Origin: Pseudeuparius sepicola | Taxonomy: Eukaryota > Arthropoda > Insecta > Coleoptera > Anthribidae | Direction of reading: 5' to 3' | Length of the DNA stretch: 64,000 nt | Assembly: GCA_963920635.1 (NCBI GenBank) | Contig: OY987298.1 | Location: 127,729,735 to 127,793,734 of the forward strand | In this document: piece after piece, positions 1 through 12,288 of the stretch | How positions within the stretch are numbered: the first letter of the stretch is position 1 | How the letters are laid out: each line of letters opens with the position of its first letter | Translations under genes and position numbers: made by a program | The notes under the pieces: model-generated | Seen by the model: only the letters and a program-made list of their open reading frames with translations | Databases searched by the model: none | What the model was told of the DNA's origin: nothing

Positions 1-461
1 TAAAAGCTCAGAAAATCGTCCTTAAAAGCTCAGAAATCGGCACTGACGTAGCCCATTATTGTACGATTTTTTCAATAAGTAGGCCTTGGCGAGATGTAAA
101 CATCAAATGTCAGACGCGGAGCCATCGCTCATCAAAAGTGACCAAATATTCAAAACCCGGCCACAAAAGGCGCATTTAACTTTTCGTACACGTTGCGAAA
201 TTGTTACCTCTAGCAGCGCAATCCTGCAGTATACGTATTTTAGTAGGTTTAAATATCAATAGATTTGTTATAGAGGTTGCACAACAAGCAGCAGTTTGGT
301 TTTTCTGTTCGAAGGCCCCGTACGTCATTATACTTGACCTAGGTAGAGCGATCGTCAAAGTCAAGCAACGCCGCGCGTAGTTGGTTAATGGACGGGTATG
401 ATTATTTTCTTGCCCAATAAAACTTTTTTTTTTCCGATTTCAAAAAAATATATATAATATG
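1..461. other. Intergenic sequence, no gene seen
   Basis: AT-rich sequence. A short direct repeat of a 'taaaagctcagaaa' motif lies at the very start. The open frames present are short, lack any recognisable domain, and look like chance. Confidence 0.5.
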
Positions 462-1134
462 TAGGTATAGTATTTTTAAAGTCACTTGAAACAGCATAAA
501 ACTGGCGTCACAAAAAAGGATATAGGACATAAGCGTCACCCAGTTTTTAAAAATATACATATTTTACAAGCAACATAATATTTCACTTTTAAGGTTTTTT
601 TAAGGTTGTCCTCAAACACAACGTAAAGGTTAATGCACCATATAACATTGTCAAAAGGTCCCTAAAAAGCCATATCGATTACAACTATTTACGCAAGTAT
701 ATCCTAAAATCTGTGAAATTATCGCACGTCTATCCACCGCATTTCGCTGTAAAAGTGGCCAGCCGTCAAACAGTGTAGCCCATGCAAGTATTGGTGATAT
801 ATTTTATTAGGCGAGCATGCAGTCAATTGTTTTTACTACAATATCTATCGTCTCTGTCTCATTCATCTCCTTTTACTTATAATACCAGGTGCGGTTGAAT
901 ATGGTTAAAAAAGTGTTTTGTCTCGTATTTTATTGCCGGAAGCGCCTGTTCTCGAGCTACCCTGGTAAAATATAAAAAAAACCTCACTTGGAACACAGTG
1001 ATATACGAGCGCGATCTATTTTATAGCATTTACCACGCTCTGCTACTGGTAAAAATACCAGACTTATCAGCAGAAATCACCCGTATAAAATTCAAAGGTT
1101 TTTATGCTGTTCCAAGTGACTTTAGAAATACTAT
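462..1134. repeat. Foldback repeat, unclassified
   Basis: A stretch of about 38 bp near 462-500 (gtatagtatttttaaagtca...) returns as its reverse complement near 1098-1134, with a few mismatches. This gives a foldback of about 670 bp. No coding capacity is seen between the arms. A GC-richer stretch at 807-972 inside it resembles 63152-63306 at the other end of the window, so at least that part is a dispersed repeat. The element class is unknown. Confidence 0.5.
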
Positions 1135-1139
1135 ACCTC

Positions 1140-1241
1140 GGCACTGAAGTTCTTTTTATGACTCATGTGGTTTATTTGCCTCGGCCAGAGGTCTCGGCAA
1201 CTAAATTCCACATGAGTCATAAAAAGTTGAACTTCAGTGCC
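1140..1241. repeat. Near-perfect hairpin (about 31-bp arms)
   Basis: The left arm at 1140-1170 (ggcactgaagttc...) and the right arm at 1208-1241 are reverse complements apart from small gaps, separated by about 37 nt. It lies directly beside the 462-1134 foldback and may be part of the same element or a small MITE. Confidence 0.55.
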
Positions 1242-2487
1242 TTGGTACATAAATAACTATTGTAAACCTATTTGTAGGATTAGTCGTTTATTATTATTTT
1301 AATAATTGAAAATATGTACTTTTCAATCACAATGGGCCGCAAATAAATGTTTTATTGATGTTATATGGTTTATTTCATATGTCAAAATCTTGTATTGAAT
1401 TACTGTTACCGCGCTTTTAATACGAAAACATTTAAGAAAGAGAAACACAAATTATATAAATTTATTGTACCTACTTACTCCTCTCGAAATTAGAGAAGTT
1501 GGTGTGACGAATTACCGGAATTTTTTACCAGCAAGGTTAGGATGTACAGGGTGATCATTTTTAGACGCCCAGCCTCTGGCGGTGGAAACCGATTAAAGAT
1601 ATGGAGATATTATACATGGGAGATGATATAGGATGTATAATGGATTAAATTTGCCCGTTTAGCGACTCTTTTCAAATACGACGCTAGGCGTCGCGACAAA
1701 ATTTTTTCCCACCAACATACTACTTTTGTAACATTGTTCGAAAGCTCTAATTTTTCTGAACATCTATCTTTAAAACAAGGGTAATACCCAGTAAAAGTGC
1801 CGAAAATGGTTATAAAGATAGTCAACCCCATCAGCTGGCATTTTCAAGTTTCACAGATTAAAATTAATACCAACGCCAACCATTTATCATTTTAAACCAT
1901 TTCTTACCTCCTAATATTATGTATCTCATCCCGCAGATGTTACTTTATTGATTTACTCTCCATTATTTGTTCCGTAAGGTCTCTTCATTGTCTTTTTCCA
2001 CAATCTTTGCGGAACATTTTGCACTACTGAAATCATTTTAAATTATTCTCAGAGTTACTTCTTGGTCAAATGCACACTGAATCACATATTTCCTTTGCAA
2101 TATTCACTCTTTGGTGACGTGCAACGAATGCTTGCAAGTTTGTGGACATATTTTAGAATTTTTTATTGGCATGTGTTTGCCAATAAATGCTTTCTACTTG
2201 TAAAATTATTAGTTTAGTTATCCTTACTTTTTAGCTTATTCAACTTAACTCCAGAGATGTTGCTTTCCTCTTATAAATTCAAATTTTAATTTTAATTACT
2301 TCTACAAAGTGTCACTTCGTGACAATATGCAAAACGAATAATTGAAATTTGATATTGACATGATTGCATCCTAATAAAGAATCCGTAAATAATAACAACG
2401 TTGCTATTTTTGCTGAGTCAAAATTATTGTGAAATTTGTAATAATTTTGAACCTTTCTTACTTAGTTTATTACAGATGTTATTGTTT
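1242..2487. other. Intergenic sequence, no gene seen
   Basis: AT-rich DNA without a plausible coding frame. A 'tacagggtgatca' at about 1546 matches the terminal motif of the CAGGGTG MITE family and may mark a decayed copy, but I found no partner end. Confidence 0.4.
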
Positions 2488-2490
2488 TGA

Positions 2491-2568
<78 letters not shown>
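2488..2568. repeat. (AT)n microsatellite
   Basis: About 80 bp of uninterrupted AT dinucleotide repeat, seen directly. Confidence 0.95.
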
Positions 2569-2572
<4 letters not shown>

Positions 2573-2593
2573 CTTTGAAAACCTAATATACGT

Positions 2594-3366
2594 AGGGTAA
2601 GGTGGGGCAAGTTGACGTGGTTAAGATGGAATGGGTTCTATCAAAGAATTATGCAATTTTTTAAAACTAATTTATAATGATTTTAAAGGTACACATGTTT
2701 GCTATCTATTACAGAAAGAAAAAGAAGTAACTATTGCTTTATAACTATTAAAAAATAATTTTTATAATTTTATGCATTTTTATCATCTTGCCCCATCTAT
2801 GGGGCAATATGGGGAGCATATTGGGGCAAATGTCACACTTAAATAGACATTGTTCTTCATACCCTGTGCACGATTCATGCCGCACCACTATTTGCACCAA
2901 TTACACTCTATCCAGTCTTCAGAGTTACCTATCACAAATCACTGGGGCAAGATGACGAGTAGTGTGGCTAGATGACGATTTCGTTATCTTGCTCCCGCCA
3001 TCTTGCCCCACAGGTGCCCTAAAAAGAACAAATCCATCATAAGAAAAAATCAACACACGCCACATCAAGTTTATAATTAATTAACCTACTGGATGCGATT
3101 ACTGATAGAAACATGCAAACCTACCATAAAATTTTCTGAGAATCCTTATTTTAAACCCAAAGAATCTTAGAACATTATTCCTGTAAACACACTCAGTAAC
3201 CTAACTCGTACAGTACTGACTCTAGCGCCATCTCTTTGGGTAGGGAGTAGTAATGTGCCAGTTAGAATGTTATAGCTATTTCAGTGCCCAGATCTCTTTT
3301 TTCCTTTTTTTAGAAAATGTTAATTAGTCATCTTGCCCCGTTCGCCAACTTACCCCACCTTACCCT
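2594..3366. mobile_element. MITE-like element with GGGTAAGGTGGGGCAAG inverted ends
   Basis: The left end reads AGGGTAAGGTGGGGCAAGTT. The right end at about 3343-3366 is its reverse complement with one or two mismatches. Further 'ggggcaagatgac' and 'atcttgcccca' motifs inside (about 2790-2830 and 2944-3010) are sub-terminal repeats in both orientations. There is no transposase frame in the ~770 bp, so it is non-autonomous. I could not fix a target-site duplication, so the superfamily is open. Confidence 0.7.
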
Positions 3367-3674
3367 GGGTATATTCTTTAGACAACTAAGAGTTTTGACG
3401 TTCCAGTGGAGGGTAACAAAAACACATTAAAATTTTAAAAATATTTATGTTGAAAACTAAGAGGTTCCAAAAACAATTTAAAAATTGTTGCTATTGATAG
3501 TTAGAAAGATGGTTACAATTTTGGTAATTACTTCTGGGACACACTGTATAGTGTATCAGCCAAATGGCATAAATTCATTGAGTGCAATCACCGTTACCGA
3601 GTAATGGAAGCGCTGGCAAGAAGCTCGATCTCTGTCTTTGTTTTATTCAGAGAAAAATTGAAATAGCGTCACTA

Positions 3675-4696
3675 TACAGGGTGTAACTGAACTGATGGTC
3701 AAAAATGAAACCACGTATTCTTGGAGTCAAAATAAGGGCACTTCTTAATATATTTTTTTCTTCTACGGGCCATCGTTTTTTTTTACAGAGCGTAGAAGTT
3801 TGGAGAAAAATACACATATTTCTTAGTATCTCTAGAAGTATACGAGATATTTTCTTCAAACTTGGCGTGTCACATGAGCAGATGAGTCGTCAAACTTGAG
3901 GTTGACATGAAGCTTCTGAGGCTCCCACTTGCGGAGATACAGGGTGTTATTAAAATTCATTAGTTCAGAAAAATATGAATAACCTGTATAATCGCATTTT
4001 TTAAATTTGATTTGAATGAAAACTTCAATGGTTAACAAAAAGTATCTCTTAGTATTTTTTCATATTCGCAGCCGTTTCTTAATTATTTTCAAAGAACGGC
4101 AACGCTGCAATGAACAATAGTCACTTTAAGAATAAATATCTAGCAATCTGTGGATGTCAATTAAACTTTATTTAACAAAATACAAAAGCAAAATCGATAA
4201 TAAAAGAAACGTAATGCTACTAGAAGCTAGAAAATTAAATTATTAAATGTTCGAAATGACCGCCGTCTCTTTCAATACACAATACAAGTGCGTATCAGTC
4301 ATTTTTCAAAATATTGATACTAGTGCAAAGTTGGCAGCCAAATGATTCAAATAATGCCAAGTTTAATTGACTTCCACAAATTGTTAAATTTATTCTTAAT
4401 GACTTGTTTATTGCAGCATTGCAGTTCTTTGAAAATAATTAAGAAACGGCTGAGAATATGAAAAAATGCTAAGAGATACTTTTTGTTAACCATTGAATTT
4501 ATCATTCAAAACAAACTTAAAAAATGCGATTATACAGGGTATTCATATTTTTCTGAACTAATTAATTTTAATAACACCCTGTATATCCGCAACTGGGGAC
4601 CCCAGAAGCTTCATATTAAGCTTAAATTTGACAGCTCATCCGCTCAAGTGACACGCCAAGTTTGAAGAAAATATCTCGTATACTTCTAGAGATACT
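3675..4696. mobile_element. CAGGGTG foldback MITE, left portion (split by a retrotransposon)
   Basis: Begins TA|CAGGGTGTAACTGAACTGA and runs as a long palindrome whose centre is near 4240. Sequence at about 3860-4130 returns inverted at about 4390-4660. The rest of the right arm is not here: it resumes at 8796 and ends with GTTACACCCTG|TA at 8943-8946. Rejoined, the element is about 1.17 kb. The TA target and lack of coding capacity suggest a Tc1/mariner-type non-autonomous element. A third copy of the outer arm starts at 63649. Confidence 0.75.
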
Positions 4697-4932
4697 TATT
4701 TATTTATTTATTTATTTATTGCCCAACAGAAAAATCCATTTACAGGACAACATACAAAGATAAATATAAAGGGAACATAGCACCACAGAAAAAATAAAGA
4801 AAACTGATTATAAAGTAAGCACAGCTCAATCAATATAATCAACATAGTATAGGGAGCCCCACGCAGGGTATCTACCCTGTACAGTACAATTATCAGCGGA
4901 CTAATACTAATACTACCCAACACAACGTGAAA

Positions 4933-6084
4933 TTATGAAAAGCACTCAATGGCACACCTCAAAAAGGAAGGCTTGGAGCAATCAAACAGATCACATTCAT
5001 CAGGCAACATATTATGGAGACTGGATGTAAAATAAATTGGCGACTTAAACATTATATTAGTACGAGCATAGGGAACGTAAAATGTAGATGTTAGCCGTGA
5101 ATTAGGTCTTGGTACTCGTATGTTTAGTCTAGAAAGAAAAAAAGGAGAATCTATATTGTTTCGGATACAGTTATATAAAAAGGAAACACCAGGAACGGAT
5201 CGGCGAACTATCAATGAACACATATTAAATTCATTAAGAAGTGCCTGATGGTCATATCCACGAAGAGGGTACATGCCGTGAGTTTTATAATAAAGAAATT
5301 TAAGAAATTTTCTTTGAACATACTCTAATTGCTTTTCATGGGTTTCATAAATTGGATGCCAAATAACAGAACAATATTCCAGTTTCGAACGGACGAGTGA
5401 AAAGAACAGAGTCTTCAAAGCCGCAATATTTGTGAAGCCTCGACAGTGTCTCAACAAAAAACCCAAAGTTTTGTAGGCAGACATCGAAATATTATTGAAA
5501 TGCTCATTGAACGACATGACACTATCAAAGCGGACCCTAAGATCATCAACACTGTCCTTAGAAGCAAGACTTGTGTTACCTAATTTGTAATCAAATGTTA
5601 TATTTGACTCTTTTCGAGAGTACCTAACTACACTGCACTTGGCAGGGTTTAAATCCAGGTGATTAACGACACACCAAGCATCCAATTCACAAAGCTGCTT
5701 CTGGAGAAATAAGCAGTTCTCTAAGGATTGTATTGAACAATAGATTTTTAAGTCGTCCGCGAACAAAAGTTTACCACATTTGAGATTATCAGTAATATCA
5801 TTGATAAATAGAAGGAATAACAGAGGCCCCAGATTGGAACCCTGAGGAACTCCAGAAGTGGCAATATATTTGTTAGAATTAAAGCCATTGTAACATACGG
5901 ACTGAGGGCGGTTCTTCAGGTAAGACTCAAAAAATGACGAGGCTATCACTAAAACCAGCCAGCGAGAGTTTGTACAATAAAGTGGGATGATCGATCCTGT
6001 CAAACGCCCTCGAGAAGTCCGTATACACCACATCAACCTGCTCCCTGTCATCGAGCCTCTCACAAATGAACTGGGAGATTTCAA
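4933..6084 (-). pseudogene. Non-LTR retrotransposon ORF2, C-terminal reverse transcriptase part
   Basis: This frame holds the reverse-transcriptase core and thumb of the element. It has SGVPQGSNLGPLLFLLFIND followed by FADDLKIY, whose two aspartates are the catalytic pair, then a long conserved C-terminal region typical of CR1/Jockey-type ORF2. It continues the RT that begins in the frame at 5927-6481; the switch between frames falls near 5935, so a frameshift separates them. No RNase H domain is visible. The first methionines shown by this frame are not a real start. It is an inactive fragment of a single ORF2. Confidence 0.85.
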
Positions 6085-6481
6085 CGAGATTGGTGGTCGT
6101 TGAGCGATTTTTCATGAAACCGTGCTGCGAAACTGATAGTTTGTTTCTGAGCTCCGGATAGATGCGGTTATACACGCACATCTCAAACACCTTCGCAAAG
6201 TTAGGTAAGATGGAAATCGGCCTATAATTAGATACATCAGAAATAATCCCCTTTTTATGAACAGGACACACCCGAGGAAGTTTCCAGCAATCAGGGAATG
6301 TTGATGTTTTAATTGAGAGATTAAATAAAAAAGTTAATGGCTCAGCAAGAAGTGGAGAACAATCTTTAACAATAAAACTAGGAATTAAGTCATGACCAGA
6401 CACAAGTTTATTTTTAAGTTTGGATATTGCCTGTTTTACCTCTGCAAGTGAAAACATTGATATATTGATAGTATCAGTCAA
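5927..6481 (-). pseudogene. Non-LTR retrotransposon ORF2, N-terminal reverse transcriptase part
   Basis: Encodes the front of the RT domain: SGHDLIPSFIVKDC, then NYRPISILPNFAKVFE, then QHGFMKNRSTTTNL and the first catalytic aspartate in YTDFSRAFDRIDH. These are RT motifs 0 to 3 in the order expected for non-LTR elements. It follows the endonuclease frame (6478-7689) after a frameshift near 6480 and is followed by the YADD-containing frame after another near 5935. Part of the same dead ORF2. Confidence 0.85.
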
Positions 6482-7689
6482 TTGATTAGAGAGGGTCTGA
6501 CTGACAGCACAAGAATGGAATGGTAACTGGTGCTAGCAAAGTATGAAGCAAAAGCATTCACAATTGTATCCGGATCAGTCAACTCGCCCCGGTGTGACGT
6601 CAATCTGCCTGGAATTCTTGTAGATCCTTTTTTATTATGAACAAATGACCACAGCTTTTTAGGATCAGTGACAATAGAGTATTCAACACTATTCACATAT
6701 AAGTTATAAGCTTCATGGATAAGATTCTTTAACACTGCTCTGAGTCTTTTATAGTCATTAAAGGTGGAGTTGCTTTTAGATGTTCTGAATTTACGCCAGT
6801 AATGCTCTTTAAGTTTAATCATGTAACGAATTTCACCAGTATACCATCTCGGAAACCTACGACTTAATTTATTTCGGTATGTAGGAACATATCTGTCAAA
6901 TATGGTATATAATAAGCCATAGAAACAATGGCAAGCCTCATTAACATCTGAAAAATTAAGAAGAATGCTCCAATCAATCTCCGAGAGTGCCATGTACAGT
7001 GCTGGATATTGAGCCTTCCTAAAGTTATACATTTTTTGCTCATTGGAAACATAAAAGCGAACATTGGATGGTGAGGCAACATTTAACAAAATACTCAAAG
7101 CTGGGTGATGTAAACTCTCCCTTATAAAAGGACAATATTCGCGCTTTAACTCTGCTGACATGTTAGTAAAAACTAGGTCCAAGATTCTATCATTAGAGTT
7201 TCTAACATAGTTAATTTGTGATACATCCAAAAAATTCATAAAGCTAAGCGTAATCTGCGATTTAGTACCACCAATATTATTATTAGAAAAGAAAGGAACA
7301 TTGAAATCACCCATAACAAGGAAAAACTTATGTTGACAAACTTTAAGAGAGAATAATTCGAGGAAACTCTCATATTCCGCAACTGTTACACGTGGTGGAA
7401 TATACAGAATATAAACAAAAAAATAAAAGTAATCATTAACGGAACACTTACAACCAACAATATCTATAATTGGAAAGGCAGCAAGGAGATCACCTAGGTT
7501 AAGTTGTTCAGCCTTTATATAATTTTTTATCGCAAGTAGTGCCCCACCAACTCTGCTTAAATTAACCAAGTCATATCTTCGGTCACATCGAAACACAGTA
7601 TAGTTGTCAGAAAAACATTCAGAGTTCACAATATCGCTAGTTAAGTTAGACTCCACAAAACCAATGCAGTCAAACTCCCCAAGGGACAC
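6478..7689 (-). pseudogene. Non-LTR retrotransposon ORF2, endonuclease and linker
   Basis: An apurinic-type (exonuclease-endonuclease-phosphatase fold) endonuclease. Visible motifs are a FVESNL-type glutamate motif, a VMGDFNVPF motif in the middle, and a C-terminal HHPALSILL motif that carries the catalytic histidine region. The first part of the domain, an N-V-E-G-L-R-S-K-L motif, lies just upstream at about 7690-7760 in another frame, so the ORF is shifted near 7690 as well. The apparent start is a GTG inside the domain and not a genuine start. Confidence 0.8.
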
Positions 7690-7774
7690 GAATAAATCAA
7701 TTCAAGTTTCGAACGTAGACCCTCAACATTTTGAAAATAACATAGCAAATCAGTTGGAAATCTGTCGGGCACTG

Positions 7775-8500
7775 TTAGTTTTCCTGGACAATCTTCTGTA
7801 TGCCTTGTACATACTTGATTTTCAAATTGATCTCGCCACCAGACTGTCTCTCCTGAAGTTCCCGACGTAAATTGTTGTAATATAAAATTTGCTTAGGAGT
7901 ACGGTCAAACGATACATTGACTTGCTTATAATTATTGCTGGATTTCAGTTTATGGGCGCTGCGTATTATCTTGAGTACAGAGTCATAACTATCAAGGGTG
8001 ATTTTCAATGGTCGTTTATTGGCTTTAGTGGGATCAAACTTTCCAAGGCGAGAAACAGTTTTAATATTGCAATCAATGCTTAGATAGTTAAACATCTGCG
8101 ACGAGAGGTTTTTATCCTTAATATCCCTTGCTGCACCACCGGATTCAGCAGATTCCGGAAGGCCAAAGATAACAACGTTGCACTTTCTTCTTTCGCGCTC
8201 CTGTACCTCATTAACAACATCGTCAAAAGTAAAACTGACGAGGTCAGTAGATGATTTCAGTTTTTTTAACTCAGCTACCTCAGTTGTCAACGCCATTACG
8301 GCAGCTTTGAGTTCGTTGATGTCAGAACCAACTTGAAGACACAGCTTACATGTCCAACTAAGATTCTTGTTCTGCTTCAGAATTCTTGCCTCTGAAGCCG
8401 ACAACCCAATACAGGAATGCAAGAAAGTTTTCCTGCATATGGCACAAGAAACCAGCTTATGAGCATCAGCAGTCACCCCACAGAAATTGCATTCAGTCAT
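7775..8500 (-). CDS. Non-LTR retrotransposon ORF1 protein (zinc finger + coiled coil + RRM-like)
   Basis: A 241-residue protein that would coat the retrotransposon RNA. Residues about 4-55 hold spaced Cys/His pairs (CNFC ... CAIC ... H-C ... CKLC) like a PHD-type zinc finger. A leucine-rich heptad stretch follows (about 60-85), then an RRM-like segment with NVVIFGLPES at about 115. This order is common in ORF1 of CR1-like elements in arthropods. It starts with ATG at 8500. The frame looks open, unlike ORF2. The 3' end runs close to the start of the endonuclease region. Confidence 0.75.
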   Translation of the reverse strand: MTECNFCGVTADAHKLVSCAICRKTFLHSCIGLSASEARILKQNKNLSWTCKLCLQVGSDINELKAAVMALTTEVAELKKLKSSTDLVSFTFDDVVNEVQERERRKCNVVIFGLPESAESGGAARDIKDKNLSSQMFNYLSIDCNIKTVSRLGKFDPTKANKRPLKITLDSYDSVLKIIRSAHKLKSSNNYKQVNVSFDRTPKQILYYNNLRRELQERQSGGEINLKIKYVQGIQKIVQEN

Positions 8501-8795
8501 GATTAAAAGGTTAGGCCGCTTTTCTGGCCCAACGCTGCTATAGTAGGCCAGGTATTAATGGCCACCACACAAAAAACAAATCAAAACAACGTCTCACCAT
8601 CAACAAAAATGCAGTACTAAGTAGGCCAGGTAGCTCACATAGGGGCACACAATACAACCAGGTGTCGAGTTAAAAGCTGAGCCAGTGGAGCTGCACAGAA
8701 CACAAATTATTTCACCAAGTATTAAAAGATTAAGCTGATTGTTTGAGGAGCACAATATGAACGGTTTCAACTGCGCCTACTATGTGTTCACTACT

Positions 8796-8945
8796 AAGAA
8801 ATATGTGTATTTTTCTCTAAATTTCTCGCCGCTGTATAAAAAACACTATGGCCCGTGGGAGAAAAAAATATATGAAGAAGTGCCCTTATTTTGACTCCAG
8901 GAATACGTGGTTTCATTTTTGACCATCAGTTCAGTTACACCCTGT
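8796..8945. mobile_element. CAGGGTG foldback MITE, right end
   Basis: Continues the palindrome interrupted at 4696. It reads as the reverse complement of 3675-3830 and ends ...GTTACACCCTG before TA. That the sequence resumes at the broken position is the proof of nesting. Confidence 0.8.
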
Positions 8946-9016
8946 ATAACTGACAGAAAGCGCATATCTCATGAAAGCGCTTTGGAGACGATAGACGCAG
9001 CCTTTACGCTCACATG

Positions 9017-9304
9017 AGCCGCGTTCCTTTTGCCACTTTTCTTAAGAATTCTTACTTTATCTCAGTTGGTGGCTGTTCCTTTTACAAATGAGAATGCGAG
9101 ATTTGAAAGTGAGATTTTTTACCTCTCCCTTTACCCTTCAAGCACATCCTCGCGAGGACACTCACTATCGAGCATATTGGCTCAGTTTGGTGGTGGGGAA
9201 AATAACCCTTTCACAAGATGAGCCTATGACAGGAAAAAAACAAACTGAGTGGCTCGGCTAACAACTGAGCTAAAATTGTCAGTATAGGGGCAAAAGGAAT
9301 GCGG
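9017..9304. repeat. Small inverted-repeat element
   Basis: The ends CGCGTTCCTTTTGCC (about 9019) and GGCAAAAGGAATGCGG (about 9289) are inverted copies. Inside, TCTCAGTTGG/CTCAGTTTGG-type motifs recur in both orientations. About 290 bp, non-coding; a MITE by appearance. Confidence 0.5.
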
Positions 9305-12288
9305 CTATTGTCGAATGAAATACAGAAATACGTCAATCGTTTTCGACTTCCACCGATATTTTCAGCCTATCTTTGCAATAGTGCGTTTAACATATTTTTG
9401 AATAACATTCAAAGAGAAATTATTCATCATTGCATCTTTTTTTGAATTATCTTTGAGAATTAATACAATAATTTTTTCTCATCTTTAAGAAATGACCCCC
9501 CCCCCCCCCTCCTATACCGGGAGGCACAACATATTTTTTTATTTTTAACTCGATTTTCTTTACTTTCCCTTTCTCTGACAAGTTTCCAAATTAAAACTTT
9601 CCAAGTATCATAAATTTCGTTAAGCGAAAATTTCGAGGCCAATTCGAATTGTTGCCGCTTTATTAGTTTCCAATCATGATTTACGAGAAAATAATGAAGT
9701 GAGCACTTGCGAAAAAAACGTCGATCCTTCTTCAGCCGCAGTTCGCGACGGGACGTGACTTTGGCAAATTGCGACTCTGAATTTGACTGCTTAATTTCGT
9801 TTTGATTGTGTGAGACGACGTACTTTTAATTAGATGGGAATTCGGGACGGCTCTTTTTCCCATTTATAAAAGAAATGCTCCTAACGATTTTCCGAGCTCC
9901 TCCATGTTTTTTATTTGTGCAATTCACTCGACAGGAAGTATTGAAATTGGAGAGGAGCTAACGTATTCCTACGTAATTTTTCTGTGTTATTGAAACAAAA
10001 CATTAACAAACCTTTTCCACGAGCCTGTCTAAAAATTCCACAAATAACCCAACTATTGACATTTTTGGGACGGAAACTATGATCCAAAAGAAGGATATTT
10101 ACATCGTGAGTTGTGATTGGTCCGTGAGCGTCCGCAAAAGTACCTACATTCCCTCAAGTATCAATATCATTTACCTCTTCTAAATTCCGATATTTAATAT
10201 TATTTCAACTAACCAGATTTGCTGATTCTCTTATTTCGTAATGTAATTTTCAGAAAAATACATTATTTGTTATATTGTTGTATTTATTTTGTTAAGAGGG
10301 GGTTGCCGACAGCGAAAGTGACGTTAGATTTCGTATTTTTTCAAGTTGTATAGCATAAAATCTAATAACATTTTACCTGGCAAAAATTTTGTACAAACAT
10401 CTCTGTCTTCATTGTAATCATAAGATGTCCAACTGTTTCCGAGATGTTTACCAAAAAACTCCATCAAACTAGATACCATGGTCTCGTGTCTGATGTTCGG
10501 TCCGAGTAGACCAAACATTAAAATCAAATTTATGACAAATCAAGTCAGCCATGACATAATAAAACTGACAATCATACAGGCTGGTAAATTAACTTTTTAT
10601 ACTCCTATACTGGTAACATACCTATTAAGTAACGGTTTAGGTTATAAGTAAGTCCATTTTTACGAACACTGACACGTAATGACTGACACGTAACAAAAAA
10701 AAATTACATATCTGTTCTTAATTAAAACACAATTATCACGGGTGCCTTGTTAGCGCGGCATCCGCGCCACCAGAGCAACCAACCAACATACTAATTGTTG
10801 CTTTTCAGATAATCAGAAGTATAGTTTATCTATTAAATTAGTTTTTCTTTCGTCGAAGAAAAATTATAGTACAAAACTCGAGTTGCAAGCTTATTACATA
10901 CTCGTGGAATTACAGCACTCGCCGCTGCGCGCCTCGTGCCCAACTTTTCCACTCATACGTAATAAGCTGTTTACAACTCTCGTTATATAATATACTAGTA
11001 ACCTGTCAGATTAATTTCAAATTTAACCTCTGAACCCACAGTTACTATTTGGTACCTCGTTTAAAATCATGTTTTATAGATCTTTGTCAAAAATAAGATG
11101 AGATGAGTACGTAGAACCTTTCAGGGAGTATTCTCCTAAATATCTAAATAGCGATGTTTTCATGATTCATTTACATGTAAGCCATATTGAATATTTAGAT
11201 AGGAAATGTGGTTTATTTTCAGTTAAGTTATAGTAGAATCTCGAATTGCCATTCTCCACGTAACGCACTTTTTACGCTTGGATTAATTCCTTACACAAAA
11301 ATATTTATTTATTTATTTATACCTATATTTTTGATAATTCATATATCCATTATATGAATATATTATTCATTATTTGAACATATATTTTTTATAATCCTAT
11401 CGCACATTGTGCACGGTTCGTATGTAAGGTTTTGTATTTGTGGGTTTGATCAATCGCAAAATATTAAAACCTAATTTTAATGTTTTATTGATATAACCTC
11501 GGTCAGTATCAGCATGTTTTGTTGTGAAAAGTGGCAAATGACAAAATGATTTGTGGTGGCAGAATAATGTTTAAAAGTACTAAATTATTTAACTGGTGAT
11601 TTTATATAGTGTATTTGACTTTGAGCCGGGCCAATTTCGTATTTTTCGAAACATTGGACGATTTATAAAATAAATTTTAACCTATATTTTTCTAATAGTA
11701 GACGAGCAGCGGTCCGGAGGTTCAGCTATCCTGTATAACGCAAAAAGTGTCGGTTAGTTTAATATCGACATACATTTTGCCACGCGGTGATGACATGCGA
11801 GAGTCGGTTTAAAACATTGATTCCGCAAATGAGCGTTTCGCTAACCAAGTTAGCATCATCAGGAGATGATTAAAACTGGGTAGTATACCTAAAATGTTTA
11901 CTTTGACGTTATCTTAGGTATCGGACAAATTTTCTCCGGCGGACGTAGACGTTGCATATTGACGGTATAATTCATTATCATCCGGCCCATATCCATTATT
12001 GCGGCGAGCGTCATTGAGGGCCCCGATAATGGGGCCCTTCAACACCCCAGACATCCGATTGTTTCACCGTCTCCGGCTTGCCTTGACTATAATGGATGCT
12101 TTGGGTGCTTTAAAACGCAGGGGTAATGATATTGAACCCAATTTAATGGCGACAGGTATTGTGAGGCAGAATTATTTTTTCATAGTAGGTAATTATGGGT
12201 GAGTTTGCATGAGGATTTACAAAATTTAATCAATTTGTAGAAATCTATAAATGTAACTTTGTGAAACCAAAGGACAAATATGGTATGA
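9305..12288. other. Intergenic sequence, no supported gene
   Basis: Contains a C homopolymer at about 9494-9509 and otherwise ordinary AT-rich DNA. Short frames at 10324-10527 (minus) and 11999-12202 (plus) have no recognisable domain, and I would not call them genes. Nothing else is seen. Confidence 0.45.

Larger units (their letters stand above)
4697..8791 (-). mobile_element. CR1/Jockey-type non-LTR retrotransposon, near full length, broken
   Basis: The element reads on the minus strand and is inserted in the palindromic MITE around it. Its 3' end is a TAAA-type tail (TATT repeats on the plus strand at 4697-4720). A short duplication TACT at 4693-4696 and 8792-8795 flanks it. ORF1 lies at 7775-8500. 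ORF2 (endonuclease plus reverse transcriptase) spans about 7770 down to 4933, broken by at least three frameshifts. Clade is inferred from domain order only; CR1 and Jockey relatives look alike at this level. Confidence 0.85.

Noticed and set aside
2488..2568. AT-repeat as a possible matrix-attachment or origin site
   Set aside because: A plain dinucleotide microsatellite explains it; nothing else supports a function.
10735..10800. tRNA-like GC-rich stretch
   Set aside because: It cannot be folded by eye into a cloverleaf with acceptor and T-arm motifs.
10324..12202. Small frames at 10324-10527 and 11999-12202 as exons
   Set aside because: No domain, and nothing around them that forms a gene model.
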